Shown in pieces: positions 51,702-59,439 of a DNA stretch of 64,000 nucleotides. The translations under genes and the position numbers were made by a program. Positions within the stretch are counted from its first letter, which is position 1. Each line of letters starts with the position of its first letter. This stretch comes from RGIG4608 sp045643885. GTDB lineage: Bacteria > Bacillota > Clostridia > Oscillospirales > CAG-272. The notes under the pieces were generated by a model, which saw nothing but the letters and a program-made list of their open reading frames with translations, did no database searches and was not told the origin of the DNA. The stretch spans positions 53,796 through 117,795 of the forward strand of contig JAZRFY010000029.1 of NCBI GenBank assembly GCA_045643885.1, given 5' to 3'.

Positions 51702-52094
51702 TTAGTGACACTGTGAATGACAAGTAGCACAGTTGTGTGTGCAAGCAGTTTTGGGGTCCTCTCCTGTAATTGCACATGTGATGGTGTTATTAACCTCATT
51801 CATAAGTTCATTAACCTCAACCTGAAGCTGGTTAAGACGCAAAAATGAAGCGTTTGACACGATTGCATCGTAAAGAGTATTGATTCTTTCATTGATGGTA
51901 TCGATTGTATACCCATCCTTGTCCTCTTTTACCATTTCAGATTGAAGAGCCTGATGCTGAACCTCGTATTCCTTAAGGGCATTCTGTAGCTCTACATCAT
52001 TTTCATAAGCTTTTTTAGCCTCGTCGAATTCGACAAGTCTTGTATCTTTTTTTATAGCTTCACCAAGAAGCTTTGCAAGTTCAAAAATTTCCAT
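51702..52094 (-). CDS. YlbF/YmcA-family protein with a C-terminal cysteine cluster
   Basis: A 130-residue helical protein of the YlbF/YmcA family, the group that forms the Ric complex in Bacillus with RicT to guide RNase Y and development. Its C-terminus holds Cys107, Cys118, Cys122, Cys125 and Cys129 in a CxxxCxxCxxxC pattern. The Ric complex binds iron-sulphur clusters, so these cysteines may be ligands. The gene directly follows miaB, as ymcA follows ymcB in Bacillus. Which paralogue (RicA or RicF) it represents is unclear, so I give no symbol. Confidence 0.85.
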   Translation of the reverse strand: MEIFELAKLLGEAIKKDTRLVEFDEAKKAYENDVELQNALKEYEVQHQALQSEMVKEDKDGYTIDTINERINTLYDAIVSNASFLRLNQLQVEVNELMNEVNNTITCAITGEDPKTACTHNCATCHSQCH

Positions 52095-52103
52095 ATATTC
52101 TCC

Positions 52104-53522
52104 TTATTTAACGATTTCACCCAAAAGAGCGAACGTTTCGCATTTATTGATTTTGATATTTACAAATTTGCCTGTAAGATCTTCATCGCCGTCAAACAAA
52201 ACGATTTTGTTTCCTTCGGTTCTTCCACTCATAACCTCAGGATTGTTTTTGCTTGGGCCATCACAAAGCACCTTAATAGTTTCTCCCATATGCTTCTGAT
52301 TTATTTCATAAGCAATTTCATTTTGAAGGTTGAGGAGACGGTTAAATCTTTCAGACTGGACTGATGATGGAATTTGATCTACAAATTCAGCTGCGGGAGT
52401 GCCCTTTCTTGGAGAGTAGATAAATGAATAAATCATATCGTATCTTACTCTTCTTAATGCCTCAAGTGTACCCTCAAAGTCTTCTTCGGTTTCACCCGGG
52501 AATCCAACAATGATATCACTTGTGATGACGATATCGGGCATCTTTTCTCTCATATAGTCAACTATTTCGAGGTATTTATCCATCTGATAGTGACGATTCA
52601 TTCTTTTAAGAATGGGATCACTTCCTGATTGCAATGGTAAATGGAATTGCTTAGCAATTTTAGGATATTTTGCAATAACGTCGACAAGCTTTTTAGTCGC
52701 ATCCTTGGGGTGACTTGTCATGAAGTGAAGCTTGAAATCTCCTTCCAACTGTGCAAGCTCTTCCAAAAGATCAGCAAAGTCATAATCAAAGCTCATATCC
52801 TTGCCGTAGGAGTTTACGTTTTGACCTAAAAGTGTTATATCGTTATATCCATTGGAAATGAGATCTTTAACTTCGGCAATAATCTTGTCTTTTCTTCTGC
52901 TTCTTTCTCTACCCCTTACATAAGGAACGATGCAATACGTGCAGAAGTTGTTACACCCGTACATGATTGAAACCCAGGCACGGTAAGTGCTTTCGCGCTT
53001 AATTGGAAGGCCTTCTGCTACGGCATATTCCTCATCAGTACAATAAAGTCTTTTGCCCCTCTTTATCTTTTCGGAAAGAAGTTCAGGTAATTTGTGGATT
53101 GCGGAGGTCGAAAAAACGAAGTCAACATAAGGATATTTGAATTTGATATCGTTGACTCTGTGCTCCTGTGTAACCATGCAGCCGCAAACTGCGATTACAA
53201 GCTCAGGATTCTTTTGCTTGATGTGCTTATACTGACCTATTGTTGAAAGAGCTTTAAGTTCAGCATGTTCACGGATTGCACATGTATTAACTACAATAAG
53301 ATATGCATTTTCGGGAGATGAAACAATCTCATATCCCATTGTTTCAGCCATGCCTGTAATCTTTTCACTGTCGGCCTCGTTTTGCTGACAACCAAAGGTC
53401 ATTACGAATGCACCTTTTCTAAAACCGTTTTCTCTGTAAAAAAGATCATTTTCGGTTTTGATTCGGTTCATATATTTAAACTGATTTTCAATGTCTTGTG
53501 GCGACAAAATTTTAGTGTTCAA
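52104..53522 (-). CDS. miaB: tRNA-2-methylthio-N6-isopentenyladenosine synthase MiaB
   Basis: A 472-residue methylthiotransferase. The N-terminal UPF0004 domain has three cysteines (TFGCQQNEAD, NTCAIREHA, CGCMVTQE), the radical SAM site is CNNFCTYCIVP, and a TRAM domain ends the protein. It adds 2-methylthio to i6A37 in tRNA. The only start matching the ribosome binding site GGAG (9 bases away) is TTG at 53522; an in-frame ATG lies 17 codons in. It opens the unit from the promoter at 53561-53589. Confidence 0.96.
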   Translation of the reverse strand: MNTKILSPQDIENQFKYMNRIKTENDLFYRENGFRKGAFVMTFGCQQNEADSEKITGMAETMGYEIVSSPENAYLIVVNTCAIREHAELKALSTIGQYKHIKQKNPELVIAVCGCMVTQEHRVNDIKFKYPYVDFVFSTSAIHKLPELLSEKIKRGKRLYCTDEEYAVAEGLPIKRESTYRAWVSIMYGCNNFCTYCIVPYVRGRERSRRKDKIIAEVKDLISNGYNDITLLGQNVNSYGKDMSFDYDFADLLEELAQLEGDFKLHFMTSHPKDATKKLVDVIAKYPKIAKQFHLPLQSGSDPILKRMNRHYQMDKYLEIVDYMREKMPDIVITSDIIVGFPGETEEDFEGTLEALRRVRYDMIYSFIYSPRKGTPAAEFVDQIPSSVQSERFNRLLNLQNEIAYEINQKHMGETIKVLCDGPSKNNPEVMSGRTEGNKIVLFDGDEDLTGKFVNIKINKCETFALLGEIVK

Positions 53523-53560
53523 ATTAATTACTCCATAAATACATAATATATCAATTTAAT

Positions 53561-53589
53561 ATTATACAACTTTAACATCGAAAAGTCAA
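53561..53589 (-). promoter_or_regulatory. Promoter of the miaB-mutSL-glyS unit
   Basis: Minus strand TTGACT (53589-53584), 17 bases, TATAAT (53566-53561). Confidence 0.75.
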
Positions 53590-53626
53590 GAAATTTATCG
53601 ACGCAAATTGTATTTTTTACAAAAAA

Positions 53627-53650
53627 AATATCCCCGAAATCGGGGATATT
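53627..53650 (-). terminator. Terminator of the phosphatase-like gene
   Basis: AATATCCCCG / CGGGGATATT, 10 pairs with loop ATTT, followed on the minus strand by eight Ts. It isolates the gene from the miaB promoter. Confidence 0.9.
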
Positions 53651-53654
53651 TTGA

Positions 53655-54548
53655 TTATTTCAATTTCACCTTGATATAAATCGACGTATGGTCACTTGAA
53701 TATACACCATCATGGCAATTGTCAAGGATGGCATACTCAAAAACTTCACATGAATCCTTTGAAATCATAATATAGTCAATTCTTTCTCTGTTAAACTGCT
53801 CTCCCCATTTGTGGAAGGTAGCTCCATCAGCGGAAATCTGAGCTATATCGTGTGCATCATCAAATGAATCCTTAGTAGAAATAATAGTTGGAGTTGAAGG
53901 AGTAGCATTTAAATCACCCATCAAAAACGCGGGAATATCTCCGAATTCTTTGATTTTTGACAAAACCACTTTAATTCCTTCAATTCTTGCTTCTTCGCTT
54001 TCGTGGTCAAGATGTGTGTTAAATACAACGAATTCCCTGCCTGTATCTTTATCCTTAAGGATTATGTAGGTGCAAACTCTATAATGCGCTGCTCCCCATC
54101 CCTTGCTCATTACATCGGGAGTTTCACTAAGCCAAAAGCCACCGCTAGAAATCTTTTCGTATTTGTCGGTACGATAGAAAATAGGACATCCTTCACTGAG
54201 GATAAAATCGTCTCTATAGAGGATTTCGGAATCATAGCCTTCCATAGCGTTCTTCAAATAATCGTAATGAATAAACGTTACCTCTTGGAAGCCGATGATG
54301 TCAGGCTTTACTGAGTTTATGTCCTCAACTATGAGGTGAGCGCGATAAAACCAGCTCTTCTTGAATAAATCATCAGGTGAATAGCATCTTACGTTTGTGC
54401 TCATTATAGTCATTTGATCGGTTTCGGTGTTGGAAATCTGCACTGAAACGTCCTCGATAAGATATTTAGGCAAGTAAAAAAGCTGTACTGCCAAAAACAA
54501 AATGAGTAGAACAAGAATGATAATCAAAACTACCTTTAAAATTTCCAT
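53655..54548 (-). CDS. Membrane-anchored endonuclease/exonuclease/phosphatase-family protein
   Basis: A 297-residue protein with an N-terminal membrane helix (about 4-24) and an outer EEP fold. The motifs are STNVRC, GFQEVTF, NTHLDHESEEAR, MGDLNATPST and SSDHTSIYI, so all catalytic positions are kept. Members cleave phosphodiester or phosphomonoester bonds in nucleic acids, lipids or inositol phosphates. The outside location argues against DNA repair. GGAGG fixes the ATG at 54548. It is a single-gene unit. Confidence 0.85.
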   Translation of the reverse strand: MEILKVVLIIILVLLILFLAVQLFYLPKYLIEDVSVQISNTETDQMTIMSTNVRCYSPDDLFKKSWFYRAHLIVEDINSVKPDIIGFQEVTFIHYDYLKNAMEGYDSEILYRDDFILSEGCPIFYRTDKYEKISSGGFWLSETPDVMSKGWGAAHYRVCTYIILKDKDTGREFVVFNTHLDHESEEARIEGIKVVLSKIKEFGDIPAFLMGDLNATPSTPTIISTKDSFDDAHDIAQISADGATFHKWGEQFNRERIDYIMISKDSCEVFEYAILDNCHDGVYSSDHTSIYIKVKLK

Positions 54549-54621
54549 AAATCTTTCCTCCAAATAGCTTTTTGATAATTATATCACAACCCGAGCATAT
54601 TATCAATAGCAAATTTCTTGC

Positions 54622-54650
54622 TTGACATAACGGTTTACATCGGTTATAAT
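54622..54650 (+). promoter_or_regulatory. Promoter of topB
   Basis: Consensus TTGACA (54622-54627), 17 bases and TATAAT (54645-54650), 32 bases before the ATG. The spacer has an imperfect CGGTT repeat. Confidence 0.8.
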
Positions 54651-54682
54651 ATTTAAGTAATTTTGTGAAAGGAGATGGAACT

Positions 54683-56803
54683 ATGATACTTATTATTGCA
54701 GAAAAGCCAAGTCTTGCCAGAAATATAGCTGCGGGCATTGGAAAAATGGCAAACAAAAACGGTTATCTTGAGGGTAACGGTTATCTCATAACCTGGGCAT
54801 TCGGTCATCTCTTTTCTTTGGCTGATATTGAGCATTACAATCCTTCACCCGACGGCTCGGGAAGATGGACGATGGAAAATCTCCCTTGCTTCCCCGCCAA
54901 ATTTGTTTTTGAACTTAAAAAAGACGCTAAAAAGCAAGTTGATTCGGGAGTTGTAAAGCAATTCAATACAATCAAATATCTTTGCAACAGAACCGACGTT
55001 GACACCATTGTAAATGCAGGAGACGCCGATCGCGAGGGTGAAATTATTGTCAGACTTTGCATTCAAAATTCTCTTGAAAGTAAGAAAACAGTAAAAAGGC
55101 TCTGGCTTCCGGACCAGACCCCTCAAACCGTTGCAAAGGCTTTAACCGAAATGAAGCTCGAGGATGATTACGATAACCTTGCAAACGAAGGCTTTGCAAG
55201 AACCTATATCGACTGGCTCTATGGAGTTAATCTTACAAGATATGCTACTCTCAAAACCGGTACTCTTCTTCGTGTTGGTAGAGTTATAGTTCCAATTGTT
55301 AAGGCTATTTACGATAGAGATATGGCAATTAAAAATTTCGTGCCCGAAAAGTATTATATGATTTCGAGCAAGGAGTTTACAAACGGCGAAGTAATCGAGC
55401 TTAACGGCAAAGACAAATTCTCAAAGGATGAGCTTTTAAAGGCTGAGGAGCTTTGCAAGAAATATAATGCCTCAACTGCCATAGTTACAAGCGTAAAACG
55501 CAAAAAGGATACTCTTTCTCCCGGCAAGCTATATTCACTTTCCAAACTTCAAAACGTGCTTGGTAAGAAGTATAAAATGTCAATGAAGCAGAGCCTTGAT
55601 ATCATACAAAAACTCTATGAAAGCGGTTATCTGACATATCCAAGAACCAACTCTGAATATCTTGCAACGAGTGAACAAGGAAAGGTAAAAACCATCCTTG
55701 AAAACTGCAAAAAGATTGGTTATCCCGTAGAATTCAAGTTTTCTAAAAAGATATTTGACGATTCTAAAATTGAATCTCACTCAGCATTGACTCCTACCTA
55801 CAAAATCCCTGATTCCTCAAAGCTTTCACCCGACGAAATGAAGGTATATTCAACTGTATTCAGACGCTTTGTTGCCGTATTCTGCGCAGAAGAATGTATC
55901 GTTGAAAGAAGTGAAATCACCATCAAGGTTGGAGATTTTGAGGAGTTCTCTATTAAGGGCACAGTTATACTCCAAAAAGGTTGGACTAAGTATGACGATT
56001 ATAACCAAAAGGATAAAATATTACCCAAGCTTTCAAAGGGCGACAAGGTTGAAATTTGCTTTAAGCCCGTTGAAAAAGAGACTGCGCCGCCAAGACATTA
56101 TACTATTGAAACCCTTAATAATTACCTTAAAAATCCCTTCAAGGAGGACAAGGCTGCTCTTGATGAAAAAGCAGGTGCAGATGACATAGAATCCACAGAC
56201 GACTCCGAGGACTACAAGGCTATTTTCGAAGGTCTTGAACTTGGTACTGTGGCTACAAGAACGGGCATTATAGACAATGCGAGAAACAGCCAATACATCC
56301 ATTTAAACAAGGACGTATATACCATTCTTCCGGGTGGCATATTTATGATCGAATCACTTATGCGAATGAACATAAATATGGATAAATACAAAACAAGTCA
56401 GCTTGGACAGGCTCTTAAAAAGGTTTATAGAGGTCAAATTCAAATTGATGACGCAATTAACCTCACAAAACAGGAATTGTCCGATATATTTATTAGCAAG
56501 GACGTTCCCATTGAGCTCGATACTGACAATGGATTTTTAGGTGATATCGTGGGCAAGTGTCCTCTTTGCGGTGGTGACGTAAAGCGTATAAAATTCGGAT
56601 ACGGTTGTTCTAACTATAGAGAAAATAATTGCAAATTTACAGTTAATAGCTATATCCTTGGCCGTTCCATTTCAAAAGCAAACGTAAAAATGCTTCTTGA
56701 AACCGGAAAAACCTCTAAAATTCAAGGTTTTACGTCCAAGAACGGTAAGAAATTCGATGCATTTTTAAAGCTTCAAGACGGAAAAATTGTTTTCGACTTT
56801 TAA
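54683..56803 (+). CDS. topB: DNA topoisomerase III
   Basis: A 706-residue type IA topoisomerase. The Toprim metal site is DxDxxxE at 114-120 and the active tyrosine is Tyr319 in LTYPRT. A C-terminal zinc-like segment CPLCGGDVKRIKFGYGCSN lies near residue 620. It unlinks single strands, decatenating replication and recombination products. An in-frame codon six positions upstream overlaps the GGAGATGG site, so the ATG at 54683 is used. Chromosomal and plasmid-borne copies look alike; nothing else here suggests mobility. Confidence 0.95.
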   Translation: MILIIAEKPSLARNIAAGIGKMANKNGYLEGNGYLITWAFGHLFSLADIEHYNPSPDGSGRWTMENLPCFPAKFVFELKKDAKKQVDSGVVKQFNTIKYLCNRTDVDTIVNAGDADREGEIIVRLCIQNSLESKKTVKRLWLPDQTPQTVAKALTEMKLEDDYDNLANEGFARTYIDWLYGVNLTRYATLKTGTLLRVGRVIVPIVKAIYDRDMAIKNFVPEKYYMISSKEFTNGEVIELNGKDKFSKDELLKAEELCKKYNASTAIVTSVKRKKDTLSPGKLYSLSKLQNVLGKKYKMSMKQSLDIIQKLYESGYLTYPRTNSEYLATSEQGKVKTILENCKKIGYPVEFKFSKKIFDDSKIESHSALTPTYKIPDSSKLSPDEMKVYSTVFRRFVAVFCAEECIVERSEITIKVGDFEEFSIKGTVILQKGWTKYDDYNQKDKILPKLSKGDKVEICFKPVEKETAPPRHYTIETLNNYLKNPFKEDKAALDEKAGADDIESTDDSEDYKAIFEGLELGTVATRTGIIDNARNSQYIHLNKDVYTILPGGIFMIESLMRMNINMDKYKTSQLGQALKKVYRGQIQIDDAINLTKQELSDIFISKDVPIELDTDNGFLGDIVGKCPLCGGDVKRIKFGYGCSNYRENNCKFTVNSYILGRSISKANVKMLLETGKTSKIQGFTSKNGKKFDAFLKLQDGKIVFDF

Positions 56804-56820
56804 AAACATTTCTCCTCTTT

Positions 56821-56850
56821 TTAACACAATTTTCGAGTATCAAATATACT
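56821..56850 (+). promoter_or_regulatory. Candidate promoter of mazF with flanking direct repeat
   Basis: TTAACA (56821-56826), 18 bases, TATACT (56845-56850). The direct repeat GTATCAA at 56837-56843 and 56851-56857 brackets the -10 box and could be an operator. Confidence 0.45.
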
Positions 56851-56923
56851 GTATCAAGTGCAGTTTATTTGAAAAATTTTCTATATTTATTTTTATCTTG
56901 TGTTGATTAAACACCGAGAAAAT

Positions 56924-56983
56924 ATGGAAAAAATATACCTGTCGGTAGAAATGAAAACTGCCTATCTGCCAAGGAGGTATTGA
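56924..56983 (+). CDS. Possible 19-residue leader peptide before mazF
   Basis: ATG at 56924 opens a 19-codon frame whose TGA lies one base before the mazF ATG. The encoded peptide is basic at its end (PRRY). No strong ribosome binding site was seen for it, only the purine-rich GAGAA about 8 bases upstream. The mazF Shine-Dalgarno sequence lies inside this frame. It may be chance; its end at the mazF start is what makes it notable. Confidence 0.3.
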   Translation: MEKIYLSVEMKTAYLPRRY

Positions 56984-56984
56984 A

Positions 56985-57329
56985 ATGAGTGTTAAAAGAG
57001 GAGATATTTTTTATGCAGATTTGAGCCCTGTTATCGGCTCTGAACAAGGTGGATTGCGCCCTGTTTTGATTGTGCAAAACGATGTTGGAAATAGATATAG
57101 TCCAACTGTTATTGCAGCGGCAATAACATCAAAAATGGGCAAAACTCATTTGCCGACTCATATTGATATACATGCAACAGGCGTTGGTCTTGCTAAGGAT
57201 TCCGTTATTTTGCTTGAACAGATCAGAACGATTGACAAGCAACGCCTGAAAGAAAAAATGGGACACCTTGACGAAATGACAATGAATGAAGTGAATAATG
57301 CAATTGCAGTCAGCTTTGGATTGATTTGA
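56985..57329 (+). CDS. mazF: MazF/EndoA-type mRNA interferase toxin
   Basis: A 114-residue PemK/MazF protein. The family opening VKRGDIFYADLSPVIGSEQGGLRPVLIVQND carries the catalytic Arg, and the second conserved stretch is PTVIAAAITSKMGKTHLPTHI (with the catalytic Thr/Ser). It cuts mRNA at short sites and is normally held by an antitoxin encoded just upstream. No MazE or ribbon-helix-helix frame is found in the 180 bases before it. AAGGAGG is 8 bases from the ATG. Confidence 0.92.
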   Translation: MSVKRGDIFYADLSPVIGSEQGGLRPVLIVQNDVGNRYSPTVIAAAITSKMGKTHLPTHIDIHATGVGLAKDSVILLEQIRTIDKQRLKEKMGHLDEMTMNEVNNAIAVSFGLI

Positions 57330-57351
57330 TTGAAATATTTACAATTTATTA

Positions 57352-57380
57352 TTGATTTTTATGTCTTTTTGTGATAAAAT
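57352..57380 (+). promoter_or_regulatory. Promoter of the thioesterase gene
   Basis: TTGATT (57352-57357), 17 bases, TAAAAT (57375-57380), 45 bases before the ATG. Confidence 0.65.
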
Positions 57381-57425
57381 GTGTGACGTTGATTAATCAA
57401 CAAAAGATTTTATGGAGATAAAATA

Positions 57426-58166
57426 ATGAAATTTACAAAGGACTATGTAATTCGTTGGCACGATACCAATGCAAATAGAGAGATAACTCCCTCCTCTATT
57501 CTTACTTTGATGCAAGAAACCACAAACATGCACATTCAGACGATGTATCCAAACCTTGAATATATCAGAGATGAGCTTCATCAAGCATTTATTCTTACAA
57601 AGGTTTATATGAGATTCTATGAGCCTGCGCATGCTTATGATAATATTACTGTTCAGACTTGGACAGGTATTGAGTCAAGGGGCTTTACTTTCTATAGAAG
57701 CTTTGCAATCGTTAAGGATGGCAAGGTTATTGCCGATGCATTAACTACATGGTGCCTTGTTGATACGCTTGAGCAAAAGCTTTTGCCGGTTAATAAATTT
57801 GAAAATAACTTTGTAGATGAAGAATCCTTAAAAATAGATATGCCAAGAAAAATCAAGTATCCAACTGACAAGGACCTTGAGTTTATTTCTGACAGAAAGA
57901 TTGTTTACAGTGATATCGATTATAATAAGCACATGAATAATACTCATTATCCAAATATGCTTGTTGACTTCCTTCCCTCACCCGAAAATTATAGAGTTAA
58001 GGAGCTTATGTTGAGTTTTGTTAAGGGAGCTATCTATAACGATACCATTAAAATACATAGAACTGAAGAAGACGGTACGTTCTATTTCAAAGCTACAAAC
58101 TCAGATAATGTCGTATGTCTTGAATCCTTTATCAAGACCGAGCCTCAAGATTTTGAAATTAAATAA
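57426..58166 (+). CDS. Acyl-ACP thioesterase
   Basis: A 246-residue double hot-dog protein. The first half has DTNANREITPSSILTLMQ and the second has YSDIDYNKHMNNTHYPNMLVDFLP, the FatA-like signature with the active His/Asn. It releases free fatty acids from acyl carrier protein, often in gut Firmicutes. The downstream acyl-CoA ligase in another unit could reactivate such acids; that link is inference. No good terminator follows, so reading may continue into the next gene. Confidence 0.88.
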   Translation: MKFTKDYVIRWHDTNANREITPSSILTLMQETTNMHIQTMYPNLEYIRDELHQAFILTKVYMRFYEPAHAYDNITVQTWTGIESRGFTFYRSFAIVKDGKVIADALTTWCLVDTLEQKLLPVNKFENNFVDEESLKIDMPRKIKYPTDKDLEFISDRKIVYSDIDYNKHMNNTHYPNMLVDFLPSPENYRVKELMLSFVKGAIYNDTIKIHRTEEDGTFYFKATNSDNVVCLESFIKTEPQDFEIK

Positions 58167-58171
58167 TTGAG

Positions 58172-58200
58172 TTATAAATGACCTCCGATTTTCATATAGT
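58172..58200 (+). promoter_or_regulatory. Candidate sigma-E-like promoter of the leucine-rich-repeat gene
   Basis: TTATAAA (58172-58178), 14 bases, CATATAGT (58193-58200). The match to CATAnnnT is good and the -35 is partial. The predicted start near 58207 is downstream of the masking arm of the hairpin at 58179-58227. Confidence 0.4.
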
Positions 58201-58227
58201 TTATTAACTATAAAAAAACGGAGGTCA
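58179..58227 (+). promoter_or_regulatory. Hairpin that masks the ribosome binding site of the next gene
   Basis: TGACCTCCG (58179-58187) pairs exactly with CGGAGGTCA (58219-58227), which holds the GGAGG site. An inner TATAGTT / AACTATA hairpin (58195-58212) lies between them. No U-run follows, so it is not a terminator. Confidence 0.65.
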
Positions 58228-58235
58228 AATTATTT

Positions 58236-58859
58236 ATGAAGGTTTCAATTATATCTGCTATCTTGCTTTTGATTGCAATCAGCATATTTTCAATATTTTT
58301 GGCAGGCAGACAAATTAACTCAAAAATCGAGGAAACTATTAAAATTACTTATGAATCAGAGATTAATGCATTAAAAGACCGTTTGAATAATCAATCCGAG
58401 CTTATAAATTCAATGATAAATATTTCAAACAAGGACCAGCTACAAAATAATCAAGAAAACAAAGATGAGGTTGAAGAGCTAGGCAGCAGCTCGGCTATTG
58501 AATTTGAATATATTAAAGAAAACGGTGGTGTGACAATCACTAAATATATTGGCAAGCAGACAACTGTTAAAATCCCTGAAAAAATCGAGAATCTTCAAGT
58601 ACTGAAAATATCGGATCACGCATTTTCAGATATGAAAATAAAAAATGTAACGTTACCTGAATCATGCAAAGAAATCGGATGGTTTGCATTTTACGGTTGT
58701 TATTCCCTATCATCAGTCTATATCAGTTCAACGGTTGAAAGCATCGGATACGGCGCATTCGACGGATGCTCCAAATCACTAGTAATTTACTGTGAAAAAG
58801 GATCGTATGCTGAAACCTTTGCACATAGCTTTGGGATATCCTATTCATATTTTCGATAA
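58236..58859 (+). CDS. Membrane-anchored leucine-rich-repeat protein (BspA type)
   Basis: A 207-residue protein. Residues about 3-27 form a membrane anchor, 28-75 are polar and likely coiled-coil, and the rest holds about three BspA-type leucine-rich repeats (the ISDHAFSDM, IGWFAFYGC and IGYGAFDGC turns). Such repeats bind proteins or glycans at the surface. The ribosome binding site is 11 bases from the ATG and lies in a hairpin. A possible sigma-E-like promoter hints at sporulation expression; the function is unknown. Confidence 0.75.
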   Translation: MKVSIISAILLLIAISIFSIFLAGRQINSKIEETIKITYESEINALKDRLNNQSELINSMINISNKDQLQNNQENKDEVEELGSSSAIEFEYIKENGGVTITKYIGKQTTVKIPEKIENLQVLKISDHAFSDMKIKNVTLPESCKEIGWFAFYGCYSLSSVYISSTVESIGYGAFDGCSKSLVIYCEKGSYAETFAHSFGISYSYFR

Positions 58860-58864
58860 AAAAA

Positions 58865-58896
58865 GACCAATGGATTGCACCATTGGTCAATTTTTT
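58865..58896. terminator. Bidirectional terminator between the LRR gene and ppa
   Basis: GACCAATGG / CCATTGGTC, 9 pairs, 6-base loop, U-runs on both sides. It ends both converging units. Confidence 0.88.
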
Positions 58897-59422
58897 AGTT
58901 GAATTTTTCTTTATAATCTTCAATTGCTTGTTGAATAATTTCGATAGCCTTATCTCTGTCATAGAGGGATTTAACGGCTGTCTTTTTATTTTCAAGCTGC
59001 TTATAAACCTTAAAGAAATGCATAATTTCATCGAAAATATGAGCAGGAAGGTCATTAACTGAATGATAATCCTTGGACGTAGGATCATTTACAAGTACAC
59101 CGATAATCTTATCGTCGATATCACCACCGTCAACCATTCGTACAACACCAATTGGTCTAACCTTAACAAGAGTCAAAGGATAGATTTCAGGTGAGAAAAG
59201 CACGAGGACGTCAAGGGGGTCCTTATCATCTGCATACGTTCTGGGAATAAAACCGTAGTTTGCGGGATAGTGAGTAGACGTATAGAGCACTCGGTCAAGC
59301 TTAATAAGACCTGTTTCTTTGTCAAGCTCATACTTACATTGTGAGTTTTTGGGGATTTCGATAACAACCGTAAACTCCTCGGGTGTAATATGCTTGGGAT
59401 CGATGTCGTGCCAAATGTTCAT
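58895..59422 (-). CDS. ppa: Inorganic pyrophosphatase (family I)
   Basis: A 175-residue family I enzyme. The metal site DKDPLDVLVL is near residue 66, and NYGFIPRTYADD precedes it. It hydrolyses pyrophosphate and pulls biosynthetic reactions forward. Many Firmicutes use the unrelated family II enzyme, so this choice is informative. It follows obg by 17 bases. Confidence 0.95.
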   Translation of the reverse strand: MNIWHDIDPKHITPEEFTVVIEIPKNSQCKYELDKETGLIKLDRVLYTSTHYPANYGFIPRTYADDKDPLDVLVLFSPEIYPLTLVKVRPIGVVRMVDGGDIDDKIIGVLVNDPTSKDYHSVNDLPAHIFDEIMHFFKVYKQLENKKTAVKSLYDRDKAIEIIQQAIEDYKEKFN

Positions 59423-59439
59423 ATGTAGTCCTCCTAAAA

